A program made the position numbers and the translations under genes. From a virus: DNA of 55,118 nt. Positions 14,310 to 21,796 of this stretch are shown here, in pieces. The notes under the pieces were generated by a model. It searched no databases, was not told the DNA's origin, and saw nothing but the letters and a program-made list of their open reading frames with translations. Where the stretch lies: positions 1 to 55,118 of IMG/VR virus record IMGVR_UViG_3300018080_000025; one strand, 5' to 3'. The first letter of the stretch is position 1. Every line of letters starts with the position of its first letter.

Positions 14310-14908
14310 ACGGCGATCTGCGGGAAGATTTGCGAGCATTGAAAGCGGAAAACAGCCGCCTCGAATCGCAACTGTCCGACGCCCAGCGCCAGATTGCCGT
14401 GCTGACTTCGTGGGTCGATAGTGCTATCGCCGCCCTCGAACCCGTGCTCGCCGAGTATGACGCCGATGGTGAGTGCGCGCTGCCCGAGATCGTAAGCGGC
14501 GTGGTGGCGGATCTGTTGCGCCTCCGCGACGAGAACAAACAGTTGCGCCAAGCAAACGAGGAATACCGCGGCTGGGAAAACTGGCGGCATGGCCTCTGGC
14601 TTATTGGTGAGGGGGAAATCGGGCCAAGCGCCGAGTACATCGGCTCCGTTGCCGACGCCGAGGCGCTGAAGAAGCTGCCGAGGACACGGGACGGAAAGCT
14701 CGTCGTGCCGGGGATGACGCTCTATGTTTTGAAATATGGGCGCCACGCATTCTCCGCAGAAAACTTCCATTGGAAAATCGACAGTTATCCAGACCAGGCG
14801 TTTGTCCGCGGATATTGGGGCACGAGTGGCTACGACAGTGATTTTAGGTGGTCCAACTGCTATTCCACCCGCGAGGCCGCAGAAGCAGCGGAGAACAGCG
14901 ATGCCTAA
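14306..14908 (+). CDS. Paralogue 3 of the CYSTREAAEAAE tandem family
   Basis: A 200-residue protein. Residues about 5-90 are a coiled coil related in style to the neighbouring small genes. A shared block follows with E-A-L-K-K-L-P-R-T-R-D-G and the terminal C-Y-S-T-R-E-A-A-E-A-A-E. The central beta-rich part has diverged more than in the other two copies. Overlaps on both sides are four to eight bases. Confidence 0.65.
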   Translation: MNGDLREDLRALKAENSRLESQLSDAQRQIAVLTSWVDSAIAALEPVLAEYDADGECALPEIVSGVVADLLRLRDENKQLRQANEEYRGWENWRHGLWLIGEGEIGPSAEYIGSVADAEALKKLPRTRDGKLVVPGMTLYVLKYGRHAFSAENFHWKIDSYPDQAFVRGYWGTSGYDSDFRWSNCYSTREAAEAAENSDA

Positions 14909-15095
14909 GTACCGATGCTTTACGTGCGGACGCGTGCTCGATGTCAGCAGATGCCTAGAGCCTGGGCCTGTGGCGTATGACGTGCACCCATGCCTGCGAT
15001 GCCAAGAAGCAGCCCATGCACGAGGCTACCATGTTGCTATGCGTGAGAACCGAGCAGCCGAACAGGGGCAATACGATGGCCAAGAAGAAGCGTAA
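14901..15095 (+). CDS. Small zinc-finger-like protein
   Basis: A 64-residue protein with C-F-T-C-G (about 6-10) and C-L-R-C (about 31-34), which make a plausible zinc site, followed by an acidic tail. The ATG overlaps the end of paralogue 3. No family is recognised. Confidence 0.6.
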   Translation: MPKYRCFTCGRVLDVSRCLEPGPVAYDVHPCLRCQEAAHARGYHVAMRENRAAEQGQYDGQEEA

Positions 15096-15246
15096 GCGAC
15101 TCAGGCAGGGCCGCGACTGGCACGGATGGGCGTGGAAGACGAGAAGCGGGAAGTTCTTCTTCTTCGCTGAGCCCAGAATGCCGAAAATCCCTGCCGATCT
15201 TGGGAATGGCCAGTGGGTCCGCGTGAAGTTCGTTGAGGTGCAATAA
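15076..15246 (+). CDS. Small basic protein
   Basis: A 56-residue protein with a strongly basic start (M-A-K-K-K-R-K-R-L-R-Q-G-R) followed by a beta-rich part (K-F-F-F-F-A-E-P, W-V-R-V-K-F-V-E-V). It might bind nucleic acid. It overlaps the previous gene by 20 bases. Confidence 0.55.
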   Translation: MAKKKRKRLRQGRDWHGWAWKTRSGKFFFFAEPRMPKIPADLGNGQWVRVKFVEVQ

Positions 15247-15662
15247 CAGTGCGGTGGTCGGCGTGGATGGTGACACGCTCTGCGGTGAAGCGGTCCGGCG
15301 AGATACCACGGGAAGTGTGCGGTGTTCGATTACTCATTATGGGTTCGGGCCGGCATGCCCGTGGAACGGACTGGGATACTGCGACACAGGCAGGATGCAC
15401 GTAGCTGGTCCCTGGAGCGTAAACCGGACGAATGCAACCCGGGTCAGAACCGGGACTACCGCACACAAATTCTTTCGTAGCGAACTGGGCCGTGAATGGC
15501 AGAACCGAAGTACAAGGTTCCGATCGCAGGCGAAGGGCGCGCCTGGCCAAGTCCAGAGCCCTGCTATTGTAAAACCGCGGCGAGGCCCTCGGGCGGCATG
15601 GGGAGCTTGCCATGGGCTGACGCTCCATAAGCCCACCACGCCGCTTTTCAAGGAGACAAACG
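15247..15662 (+). other. Gap of about 415 bp without a confident gene
   Basis: The downstream gene has its own good ribosome site, so this gap interrupts the tight gene chain. A frame from a TTG at 15233 runs on to 15829 and contains C-N-N-S-A-V-V-G-V-D-G-D-T-L-C, which looks like half of a zinc knuckle. A shorter frame starts at GTG 15249 and ends at 15404. Neither has a ribosome site, and the longer one overlaps the next gene. A decayed gene is possible. Confidence 0.4.
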
Positions 15663-15905
15663 ATGTCAGTAGGCAACAAGGCCGCGTTCCCGATGAATCT
15701 CGGGCTCGACCAGGACGGCCAGCAGCAACATGTGCGCGGAATGACATACGGCGAGTGGTTGTTTGGCCAATGCCTGCGCAGTTGCTTGGAGCACCGAGGC
15801 GGCGCAAAGACGGTGGAGGAGTTAGTTGATATTGCTCTCGCCGCGACAAACGACGCAATCGCCAAGCTCGATGCCGAGCCTGCCGGAAGGCGAGGTGAAA
15901 CATGA
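15663..15905 (+). CDS. Hypothetical protein, 80 residues
   Basis: AAGGAG lies seven bases before the ATG, a strong start. The protein is mainly helical (E-E-L-V-D-I-A-L-A-A-T-N-D) with no recognised domain. It restarts the gene chain after the preceding gap and ends in an ATGA overlap. Confidence 0.65.
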   Translation: MSVGNKAAFPMNLGLDQDGQQQHVRGMTYGEWLFGQCLRSCLEHRGGAKTVEELVDIALAATNDAIAKLDAEPAGRRGET

Positions 15906-16096
15906 TCGTGCATTGGTACTCGGGGCTCAGGCAAGGCACGATCTTCGGGCCGAACGACTTCGGTTCCGTCGCGCGCCTTGATGCGTGCCACTCGATAGAC
16001 AACGCCGACGAACGCCTTGCAATGCTCGGCTGGCGTCGGCGCGAAGCATGGCGCAAAACCGAGTGGGGCTACGAAGCCAAGCTGCGGAGGCGATGA
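15902..16096 (+). CDS. Hypothetical protein, 64 residues
   Basis: A small basic protein rich in Arg and Trp, coupled by ATGA to both neighbours. No motif is recognised. Confidence 0.55.
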   Translation: MIVHWYSGLRQGTIFGPNDFGSVARLDACHSIDNADERLAMLGWRRREAWRKTEWGYEAKLRRR

Positions 16097-16479
16097 TGGA
16101 CCGTTACGTGCTGCTCGACGAAAACGGCAACATCTGCCCCTATCTCGGCGCGCCTACATGCACCTGGGAGCAGGCACGGCACTATCTGCCCAGCGGTGAT
16201 CGCGCCAGCGCCGGTCTCCAGGTGTACCGCCTGGAACCAGCACAGTCGCCCGATGACGCGAAACGCATTCTGCACAGCCGCCTTGAGGGCTTAAGGATCA
16301 TCCGTGGCGCCCCCACGGCTATCTACTGGGAAACGTGCGCCGACGGCATGGACCGGGTGAGGCTCGGCGAGCCGATGGATGATGTCCGCGGCACTGCACT
16401 GTGCGACATGTTCTGTGTCGCATTTCGTGCCTATTGGCAGGCCGAGTGCCAGAGGGTTGGGATAACGCAGGAGTTGTAG
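16093..16479 (+). CDS. Hypothetical protein, 128 residues
   Basis: This protein begins M-M-D-R-Y-V-L-L-D-E-N-G-N-I-C and has mixed alpha/beta character with several Cys residues (C-T-W, C-A-D-G, C-D-M-F-C, C-Q). They are scattered and do not form an obvious metal site. It overlaps the previous gene by ATGA-type coupling. Function unknown. Confidence 0.6.
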   Translation: MMDRYVLLDENGNICPYLGAPTCTWEQARHYLPSGDRASAGLQVYRLEPAQSPDDAKRILHSRLEGLRIIRGAPTAIYWETCADGMDRVRLGEPMDDVRGTALCDMFCVAFRAYWQAECQRVGITQEL

Positions 16480-16770
16480 GTGGGTATGCCGACTGATCTG
16501 ATCCAGATCGAGGAGCGCATGTACTCCGCCCCCGAGGTCGCGCGCCTTGTGCATCGGAGTCCAGGCTACGTGCAACTCCTGTTGGATCGCGGCCAGCTTG
16601 AGGGCGTCCGTTCGCGAAGCCCGAGCGGCCGACCCGGACAGTGGCGCATCTACCCTAATAGCTTGCGTAAATGGCTCGGTGTGGATGCCAAGCCGGCGCG
16701 GGGGCCTTCCCGGCGCGAGGTGGAAGCAGAGATTGAACGGTATGAGCGAAAACGCAAAGGCGATGGGTAA
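16480..16770 (+). CDS. Excisionase/MerR-like helix-turn-helix protein
   Basis: A 96-residue protein. Residues about 14-65 (M-Y-S-A-P-E-V-A-R-L-V-H-R-S, then W-R-I-Y-P-N-S-L-R-K-W-L) match the winged helix-turn-helix of excisionase and MerR-type DNA-binding domains. A charged helix follows. AGGAG lies six bases before the GTG at 16480; ATG at 16486 is the alternative. A recombination directionality factor is attractive because integrase and attP lie about 1.5 kb away. A regulator is equally possible. Confidence 0.6.
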   Translation: MGMPTDLIQIEERMYSAPEVARLVHRSPGYVQLLLDRGQLEGVRSRSPSGRPGQWRIYPNSLRKWLGVDAKPARGPSRREVEAEIERYERKRKGDG

Positions 16771-17044
16771 ACCGGTGGGACAACTTCGCGGCAGGGTCAT
16801 CGCGCCCACCTGCGTTCAGGTGCGCGACCAGAACGGCGTAGTGGCCGGCGTCCACCTATACCCTGGGCACACGGCAGAGCAAGTGCTATGCGCCCTGAAA
16901 ACGCTGAACGCCTGCACATACAGGGAGGCTGCCGCTTCCGCCGATGCCCTTGACCTCCTCGACGAGATTTCGGTGGACTCCGATTGTAAATACCGCGACC
17001 AGGCTCGGCGCATCATGGCGAAAGCGGGGTATGATAGCGAATGA
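16742..17044 (+). CDS. Hypothetical protein, 100 residues
   Basis: The protein has a beta-rich first half (L-R-G-R-V-I-A-P-T-C-V-Q-V-R-D) and a helical second half (about 55-100). The start could be ATG 16742 (overlapping the previous gene by 29 bases) or ATG 16763, which has AAAGG close upstream. No family is recognised. Confidence 0.55.
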   Translation: MSENAKAMGKPVGQLRGRVIAPTCVQVRDQNGVVAGVHLYPGHTAEQVLCALKTLNACTYREAAASADALDLLDEISVDSDCKYRDQARRIMAKAGYDSE

Positions 17045-17099
17045 GATGACAGGCCGTAGTTGATGCGCCGTTGTTCGTGGCCCTTTAAGAGGAAGAACC

Positions 17100-17363
17100 A
17101 TGACGAATGGCCCTGAGGACGAGGAACTTTTCGCCGTCGAAACCCAGCGGTTGCTCGACGAGATTGAGCGGCGCTATCCAATGGGGGTACTCATGCTTCA
17201 GCGAGAAGGCCGGAATGAAGGTAGTACCATGTACCTCATGCGAAGATGGGGTAATACGCTATGGAATGTTGGGGCCGCCGATAAGCTGAGGCGGGAGGCG
17301 AGAGCTGAGCACGATGGACTATGGGTTGTGCCGCCAGACCCAGAAGAAGAGGAGAACCCATGA
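17100..17363 (+). CDS. Hypothetical protein, 87 residues
   Basis: AAGAGGAAG precedes the ATG. The protein is acidic, with a helical start (E-L-F-A-V-E-T-Q-R-L-L-D-E-I-E) and a Pro/Glu-rich end. It overlaps the next gene by four bases. No family is recognised. Confidence 0.6.
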   Translation: MTNGPEDEELFAVETQRLLDEIERRYPMGVLMLQREGRNEGSTMYLMRRWGNTLWNVGAADKLRREARAEHDGLWVVPPDPEEEENP

Positions 17364-17575
17364 CTTACGACGAAGCCAAAGACGTAACGATGCCGTTCGG
17401 AAAGTACAAGGGGAAGACGTTGGCCGAAATCGCCGAGGCCGACGTGATGTACCTGGATTGGTTGAACGACGGGAAGCTCTACGGGAAGCTGAAGCCCGCG
17501 GTTGAAGCGGCCTGCGAGCAATTCGCCCACGAGATCGAGGCGAAGATGGCGGAGCGGGAAGGGGATCATAGCTAA
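17360..17575 (+). CDS. DUF3820/exonuclease X C-terminal-like small protein
   Basis: A 71-residue protein. M-P-F-G-K-Y-K-G-K-T-L-A-E-I-A followed by Y-L-D-W-L is the hallmark of a small domain found in DUF3820 proteins and at the end of exodeoxyribonuclease X, where it is thought to bind DNA. Here it stands alone. GGAG precedes the ATG. It is the last gene of the rightward early operon, and its stop overlaps the stop of the convergent integrase. Confidence 0.75.
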   Translation: MTYDEAKDVTMPFGKYKGKTLAEIAEADVMYLDWLNDGKLYGKLKPAVEAACEQFAHEIEAKMAEREGDHS

Positions 17576-17593
17576 CCGACCGCTGGCCCCTTC
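17558..17593. terminator. Candidate bidirectional terminator at the convergent junction
   Basis: GAAGGGG (17558-17564) pairs with CCCCTTC (17587-17593) across the overlapping stop codons of the two convergent operons. The loop is 22 bases and T tracts are weak, so efficiency is uncertain. Confidence 0.35.
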
Positions 17594-18552
17594 AATTTCC
17601 TGGCCGCCTCCTTGGCCCGCCTGGATCGGATCTGGGCGTATATCTGGGTTGTGGTGATGCGGGAATGGCCCAAAAGCTCCTGAAGCACCTCCAGCGATCC
17701 TGGCTTTCCGTCGTCGCCGTGGTCCAAGTAGTGCTGCGCAAACGTATGTCTGAGCGAGTAGACAGACCTAAGCCCGGCCCGGTAGCAGATCGCGTGCAGG
17801 CCATCCTTGCTATAGGGTTTGCCCAAGCGGCTGGGGAATACCCACTTGCCGCCTCGTTTCCGGCGTTGTCCGCGAAGGATCTCAGCAGCGTCTGGCGGGA
17901 GGTAGATCGTGCGGGATTTTCCATGGGCGGATGTCTTGTGCTTCTGCTTTGTGATGATGCCGGCCCGCAGATCCACTTCCGACCATTCCAGAAGCCGCGC
18001 CTCCGACGGCCGGCACCCCGTAGCCAGGATGAAGCGCAACAGCGGCTTGGCGCGTCCACGAATCCGTGAAAAGGCGGCCCGGATTTTGCTCAGCGATTCG
18101 TCCCGCCGCCCGGCCGTGGGCGGCGCGGACTTGATTCGTCGAGGCAACTGCCGGATCCAACCTTGCTCGTGCCCCCACCTCCAAGCGCGAGCCGCCGCCC
18201 CGACATACCGACGTACCGTCCACGGGCTCAGTCCTGCCGCCTCGAGTCTTTCGGCAAGCCCTTGGAGGTCGGCCGGAGCCAATTCGGAAAGCAAGCGCGG
18301 ACCAGACGCCGAAACCCAGTGGTGCAGATTCCCCAAATCGGACGGATGGAGATCGGTCCAGGCGTTAACAAGCCCAGCCACAGAAATTGGTTTCGGCCGC
18401 TGCCTCCCGCCGGCTTCCAACAACTCGTCGGCCCGGCGGTAAGCTTCGGCCGCATCCGTACCAAGATAGTGCTGTTTGCGGTTCAGCTTCAGCGTGTACC
18501 ACGGTTTCCGCCCGCGGCGCCGATGACGCTGTACCGAAGGATGCCAGCCCAT
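17572..18552 (-). CDS. int: Tyrosine recombinase, phage integrase
   Basis: A 326-residue integrase that would insert the phage at attB through a covalent Tyr-DNA link. After a basic N-terminal part and a SAM-like core-binding domain (about 55-145), the catalytic domain shows Arg in A-T-G-C-R-P-S-E-A, Lys in K-H-K, S-L-R-H-T-F-A, L-L-G-H-S and the nucleophile in T-Q-I-Y-A. The first His of the usual HxLRH box is Tyr (V-Y-S-L-R-H). I chose ATG 18552; a start at 18624 would translate two arm-type repeats as protein. attP lies directly upstream. Confidence 0.92.
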   Translation of the reverse strand: MGWHPSVQRHRRRGRKPWYTLKLNRKQHYLGTDAAEAYRRADELLEAGGRQRPKPISVAGLVNAWTDLHPSDLGNLHHWVSASGPRLLSELAPADLQGLAERLEAAGLSPWTVRRYVGAAARAWRWGHEQGWIRQLPRRIKSAPPTAGRRDESLSKIRAAFSRIRGRAKPLLRFILATGCRPSEARLLEWSEVDLRAGIITKQKHKTSAHGKSRTIYLPPDAAEILRGQRRKRGGKWVFPSRLGKPYSKDGLHAICYRAGLRSVYSLRHTFAQHYLDHGDDGKPGSLEVLQELLGHSRITTTQIYAQIRSRRAKEAARKLKGPAVG

Positions 18553-18564
18553 GTGTAAATCGCC

Positions 18565-18823
18565 CAAGGGGGAGCGCGAATGCTCAAGGGGGAGCGCTTG
18601 GACGCCCCCGCCTGTTGGCATCATGCCCGGAAGTCGCGTGATTTCAAGCCCTTAGCGACTGGGCGATGACGGGCTCGAACCGCCGACCTCCTCCTTGTAA
18701 GGGAGGAATCCTTGCCTTGGCGCAAAAGCAACCGGGCATTGACGAAACAAAGACTGGATGCGCTCCCCCTTGCCCCTCAAACGACACCGAAAAACATTGG
18801 GGTTTTGACCCAAGGGGGAGCGC
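18565..18823. other. attP: attP region with arm-type repeats
   Basis: Four copies of CAAGGGGGAGCGC flank the tRNA-like core: direct at 18565-18577 and 18585-18597 (20 bp apart, about two helical turns), inverted at 18760-18772, and direct at 18811-18823. Paired arm-type sites around a core are the standard plan of lambda-class attP, where the integrase N-terminus binds arms and the catalytic part binds the core. The last copy touches the end of the serine recombinase gene. Confidence 0.75.
18660..18706 (-). other. attP core: 3' half of a tRNA-Val(UAC) gene
   Basis: Read on the minus strand, these 47 bases give the anticodon arm CCTCC-CTTACAA-GGAGG (anticodon UAC), a 5-base variable region, the T arm GGCGG-TTCGAGC-CCGTC, and an acceptor strand ATCGCCC plus A. 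The 5' half of a tRNA is absent, so it is not a functional tRNA gene. Phages integrating in tRNA genes carry this 3' segment so that the host gene is rebuilt after insertion. The crossover is probably at the anticodon loop end. Confidence 0.85.
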
Positions 18824-19650
18824 TAGAGCCGTGCGAGGATATCCTGCCAGTGCTGGCGGACGTAGGAGGCGCCACCTAGGTCGCGTAGCCTGCGCCGAAC
18901 CGTCGAACGATCCACGCCGGCAGCACGGGCGGCCTCTATCACACCGAGGTCATGCTGGCCGACGAGACGCACGAGCTTGGCTAGCGAGACTTTGTAGTGG
19001 CCGCTGCCCCGACCTCCCCAGCCGCAAGGCGGGTCGGGCGGTTCCTCTCCGTTTTTCTCGGCCTTGGCCACACGCTTCTTGTGCAAGGTCAGGGTCCGCC
19101 GGACGTAGGATTCGCTCGTGTTCATTAGGGTTGCCAGGGCGGATATGCTTTCACCTTGTTCCCGTCTCCTGATGATTTCCTTAGCCTTTGCTTTGGCCGC
19201 TTCGATACCGGCCTGCTGGGCGGACAGTATACGTTCCCGATGCGCCTCTGCAAAAGCCAAGTGCATCGCGACCATCACCTTGAGAATGGCTTGCCCCATC
19301 CAATTGTGGGGATTGACCTCAAGGGTGTTGTCTACAAAGATCATCTTCACCCCGGCCCGCTGCCATTTGTCGATGGCCACAAGCCCGTCAATCATGGTGC
19401 GGGCAAACCGATCGACCGAGTACATCACCACGGTATGTATCTCGCCGTGGAAGATGGCCTTTTCCAATTGGTAGATCCCAGGCCGCTGCATTTCCGATCC
19501 GGTTTCTCCCTCGTCGATGTACCAGTAATCGAGCGGGATGGTCATCCCATGACCACGTAGATACCGTTTGATCGATTCCTGTTGTGCCTTGACGTTTTGG
19601 TCGTCGGTGCTCACACGCATGTAGACGGCCGCGTGGTTATCATTTGTCAT
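18823..19650 (-). CDS. Serine recombinase (resolvase/invertase family)
   Basis: A 275-residue protein. It opens V-Y-M-R-V-S-T-D-D-Q with nucleophile Ser14, and the catalytic domain includes Y-S-V-D-R-F-A-R-T (about 80-88), as in the resolvase/invertase family. The C-terminal third has helix-turn-helix segments (G-E-S-I-S-A-L-A-T-L-M-N-T-S and A-A-R-A-A-G-V-D-R-S-T-V). It is smaller than large phage serine integrases and could be an invertase, a resolvase or a second integrase. It shares the attP flank with the tyrosine integrase and overlaps the upstream gene by ATGA. Confidence 0.88.
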   Translation of the reverse strand: MTNDNHAAVYMRVSTDDQNVKAQQESIKRYLRGHGMTIPLDYWYIDEGETGSEMQRPGIYQLEKAIFHGEIHTVVMYSVDRFARTMIDGLVAIDKWQRAGVKMIFVDNTLEVNPHNWMGQAILKVMVAMHLAFAEAHRERILSAQQAGIEAAKAKAKEIIRRREQGESISALATLMNTSESYVRRTLTLHKKRVAKAEKNGEEPPDPPCGWGGRGSGHYKVSLAKLVRLVGQHDLGVIEAARAAGVDRSTVRRRLRDLGGASYVRQHWQDILARL

Positions 19651-19847
19651 GGTTCTGTCAGCTCCAGCATGGCCGCCAACGAGGTGCGCAGCTTGTCCTC
19701 AGCCCAGTGCACGTTCAGGCTTTGGGCGATAATCTCCGCCAGCGCGATCTTTTCACCGCGATCCATATCATCGGCTTCGACTGTGGCCACGATGTTGTCA
19801 TTGTGATCCAGGACGTGAAAACCCGAGTTATGAAAAGGCGGCTTCAT
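19647..19847 (-). CDS. Hypothetical protein, 66 residues
   Basis: AAGGAG lies eight bases before the ATG. A small protein with a beta start (F-H-V-L-D-H-N-D-N-I-V-A-T-V) and a helical end (A-L-A-E-I-I-A-Q-S-L). Similar short proteins occur in phage recombination regions, but no family is assigned. It overlaps the serine recombinase start. Confidence 0.6.
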   Translation of the reverse strand: MKPPFHNSGFHVLDHNDNIVATVEADDMDRGEKIALAEIIAQSLNVHWAEDKLRTSLAAMLELTEP

Positions 19848-19887
19848 AGTTGGTCTCCTTCTTTCGCATCCCGCAGGACGCCATCCA

Positions 19888-20235
19888 TTACCGCCGCATA
19901 GGTCTGAACGGCTCTGAATGAAGCTCGAACAACTGCGCCCTGTAGGTTTCGGCAAGCCATATCCGTCCAGGGGCACAGCTCAAATGAGTTCGCGATCCAT
20001 CGCCCGTAAATGTAAAGGCTCGCGGATTGTGTGGTCGCCTCTCGGTTGGCATGGCACTTTGGATGCTGCAATGCTCGTGCATCTCACTCGTTACGATCTT
20101 ATGACATTCCGGGCAGTATGCGTTGTTCTGGTATTTCTTGGGCTTGCGCTTATGGCAACGGGCGCAGTGCTCCAACAACCAAGGTGCGCTCTTTGCCACG
20201 TCTTCAATCTGTCGCAATGTCTCGGGCAAGTCCAT
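19888..20235 (-). CDS. Zinc-ribbon protein
   Basis: A 115-residue protein. A helical lead is followed by C-A-R-C (about 24-27) and C-P-E-C (about 41-44), a four-Cys zinc ribbon, and a beta-rich end (T-H-L-S-C-A-P-G-R-I-W-L). A second frame at 19844-20071 overlaps its 3' part, has protein-like content and ends by ATGA on the next gene's start. Either both are translated or a frameshift separates the two parts of one gene. Confidence 0.6.
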   Translation of the reverse strand: MDLPETLRQIEDVAKSAPWLLEHCARCHKRKPKKYQNNAYCPECHKIVTSEMHEHCSIQSAMPTERRPHNPRAFTFTGDGSRTHLSCAPGRIWLAETYRAQLFELHSEPFRPMRR

Positions 20236-20563
20236 TAAACACCGCTTCGCACTGCCCCTCAGTCATATCGCCCTGCGCGCCTCTCTCCAGGTCAGGCCGC
20301 AGGCGACCGCAGCGCGGGCACTTGATTGTTGCGCCCCGATCATTCGTCCGCCCGCAGTAGCATTGCCAGGTGGATAGATTCGGATCGCATCGCCAGCAAA
20401 TGACGCGCCTGTGCTCATCGTCGATCAGGTCCCACGGCTTGCGCGAGAGCGCAACCGCATTGTTATGTGACCAGCCAAGTTGCCATAGCAGCCTGCGCCT
20501 CTCCGCCCTGCCAAGCCGCGCCCATTTGTCCGCCGTCATTGGTGATACAGCTTCCAATCGCAT
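20204..20563 (-). CDS. Hypothetical protein with C-terminal zinc-ribbon-like region
   Basis: A 119-residue protein. The first half is helical and basic (A-R-L-G-R-A-E-R-R-R-L-L-W). The second half has C-W-R-C, then C-Y-C-G, then C-P-R-C-G, likely one or two zinc sites. GGAAAGG precedes the ATG at 20563; the frame is open further upstream but lacks a ribosome site. It overlaps the next gene by 32 bases. Confidence 0.6.
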   Translation of the reverse strand: MRLEAVSPMTADKWARLGRAERRRLLWQLGWSHNNAVALSRKPWDLIDDEHRRVICWRCDPNLSTWQCYCGRTNDRGATIKCPRCGRLRPDLERGAQGDMTEGQCEAVFNGLARDIATD

Positions 20564-20732
20564 CTTGCACCGCCTTTCCGGTGCGACTAACCTCAATGCG
20601 CCGTCGGGACACGCGCCCGCCGGCCAGCCCCCCGGCCAGTCGCATGGCGCGGGGGGCAAGTTGTCTTCACGCCTCAAAAGCGCCCGCCCGGGGTGCCGGG
20701 GTGCAGGGCAGAGCCCCGGCCGGCAGGAGAGA

Positions 20733-21284
20733 TTACTGCTTCACACGCGCGGCGATTATCGCCAGGTCTTCGCCCGGAACATTCGGTTTCCGGCCCTGAA
20801 CAAACTTCACGAGATTGCCGACGTGATTCTTTCCGACGCCGAGCCTATCGGCAAGCCGGTCAGCACCCAGCTCCGCCAGCATCGGCGCCAGCGTGTCCCG
20901 CAAGGCAGCCCGATCAACCGCCGCTTGGCCGCGGCGGTCCGCGTGTTCCTGCGCGAGCCGTCGCGCTTTGGCCTCGTCGCGCAGGTAGCCTTCTCGCTCC
21001 AGCGTCGCCAGCGCTGCGGCCATGGCTTCGGCCCCTGATTCGTATACCACGCTATGCGGGCCTACGTCCCCATGGCCCGGTACGCGAGTGATCCTCGCGA
21101 TCCACCCGGATTCCCATTCCGCGTCAGCGGGCGGATTCTCGCCGATCCCGGCGTAGTAGTCCGCCACACTCTCGGGGTCTTGCTGCTCGATTCGGACGGT
21201 CGCGGTCTCGACCGCAGGGATATAGCGCGGTGCGCGGCTCCCCTGATTCCGGACCGAGTTTGGTCGCCAAAGGTTCGCCCGCAT
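20733..21284 (-). CDS. Hypothetical protein with possible C-terminal HTH
   Basis: A 183-residue protein. The middle is helical (M-A-A-A-L-A-T-L-E-R-E-G-Y). Near the end, A-D-R-L-G-V-G-K-N-H-V-G-N-L-V-K-F-V reads as a helix-turn-helix. AAAGGAGA precedes the ATG within a 20-bp leader that also occurs before the gene at 21374-21754. A DNA-binding role is possible but unproven. Confidence 0.6.
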   Translation of the reverse strand: MRANLWRPNSVRNQGSRAPRYIPAVETATVRIEQQDPESVADYYAGIGENPPADAEWESGWIARITRVPGHGDVGPHSVVYESGAEAMAAALATLEREGYLRDEAKARRLAQEHADRRGQAAVDRAALRDTLAPMLAELGADRLADRLGVGKNHVGNLVKFVQGRKPNVPGEDLAIIAARVKQ

Positions 21285-21287
21285 GAT

Positions 21288-21307
21288 TCTCTCCTTTCGC
21301 CCCGGCG
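21288..21307 (-). promoter_or_regulatory. 20-bp leader with RBS, repeated upstream of two genes
   Basis: The 20-bp sequence at 21288-21307 is identical to 21760-21779. Each copy holds an AAGGAGAGA ribosome site (minus strand) just before a start codon. The identity extends beyond the ribosome site, so it is a duplicated translation leader or a protein-binding site. Confidence 0.55.
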
Positions 21308-21373
21308 TGCCGCCGGAAGGCCCTGCGCCGCATGGCCCAGGCCCCGGGGCTCCGTGGAGCCCGGGGGTGAGGG

Positions 21374-21754
21374 TCAGGCTGTCGCCTCGTGTTCGGCCAG
21401 CAGCGCCGCGCAGATGGCCCGCCCGATCTCATCGCACAGCTCCGGCCAAGCCGATCGCACCGCAGAGCCGCGCGTGTCGCCCTCATCGGGCAGGCCGAGC
21501 ACGGCCTCGATGATTCGCGCGCCTTCGTTCGCCGCGCACCACTCAGCGTGATCATTTGTCGTGCCGTCTGCCCAGCAGCCTACCCGCCATTCGGCGTGCT
21601 CCTCGGACATGTGGCCGGCGAGGCGCCAGGAAATATGAGCCACACCCGACAGCCAGTCGCACGCCTCCTCGCGATTTGCGCGGACATCGGTGATGGCGCA
21701 GACTTCGATCGGGATCGCCCCTAGCTCACCCTGCCATACGTTTTCGTCGCACAT
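21374..21754 (-). CDS. Hypothetical protein, 126 residues
   Basis: An acidic protein rich in Ala, Glu, Trp and Cys, with no recognised domain. I chose ATG 21754, eight bases after GGAG; an ATG at 21760 is too close to it. It lies between the clamp-loader-like ATPase and the possible HTH protein in the leftward operon. Confidence 0.55.
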   Translation of the reverse strand: MCDENVWQGELGAIPIEVCAITDVRANREEACDWLSGVAHISWRLAGHMSEEHAEWRVGCWADGTTNDHAEWCAANEGARIIEAVLGLPDEGDTRGSAVRSAWPELCDEIGRAICAALLAEHEATA

Positions 21755-21796
21755 GATCATCTCTCCTTTCGCCCCGGCGATGCCGGGAAAATGGGG

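Noticed and set aside
15233-15829. A continuous gene covering the 15247-15662 gap
   Set aside because: The frame begins at TTG without a ribosome site and runs deep into the well-supported gene at 15663-15905 in another frame.
18660-18706. A functional tRNA-Val gene
   Set aside because: Only the 3' half is present. The sequence beyond 18706 does not form a D arm or the 5' acceptor strand, so it is an attP core.
18823-19650. An insertion sequence or transposon carrying the serine recombinase
   Set aside because: No flanking terminal inverted repeats or target duplications are visible, and the gene is translationally coupled to its upstream neighbour.
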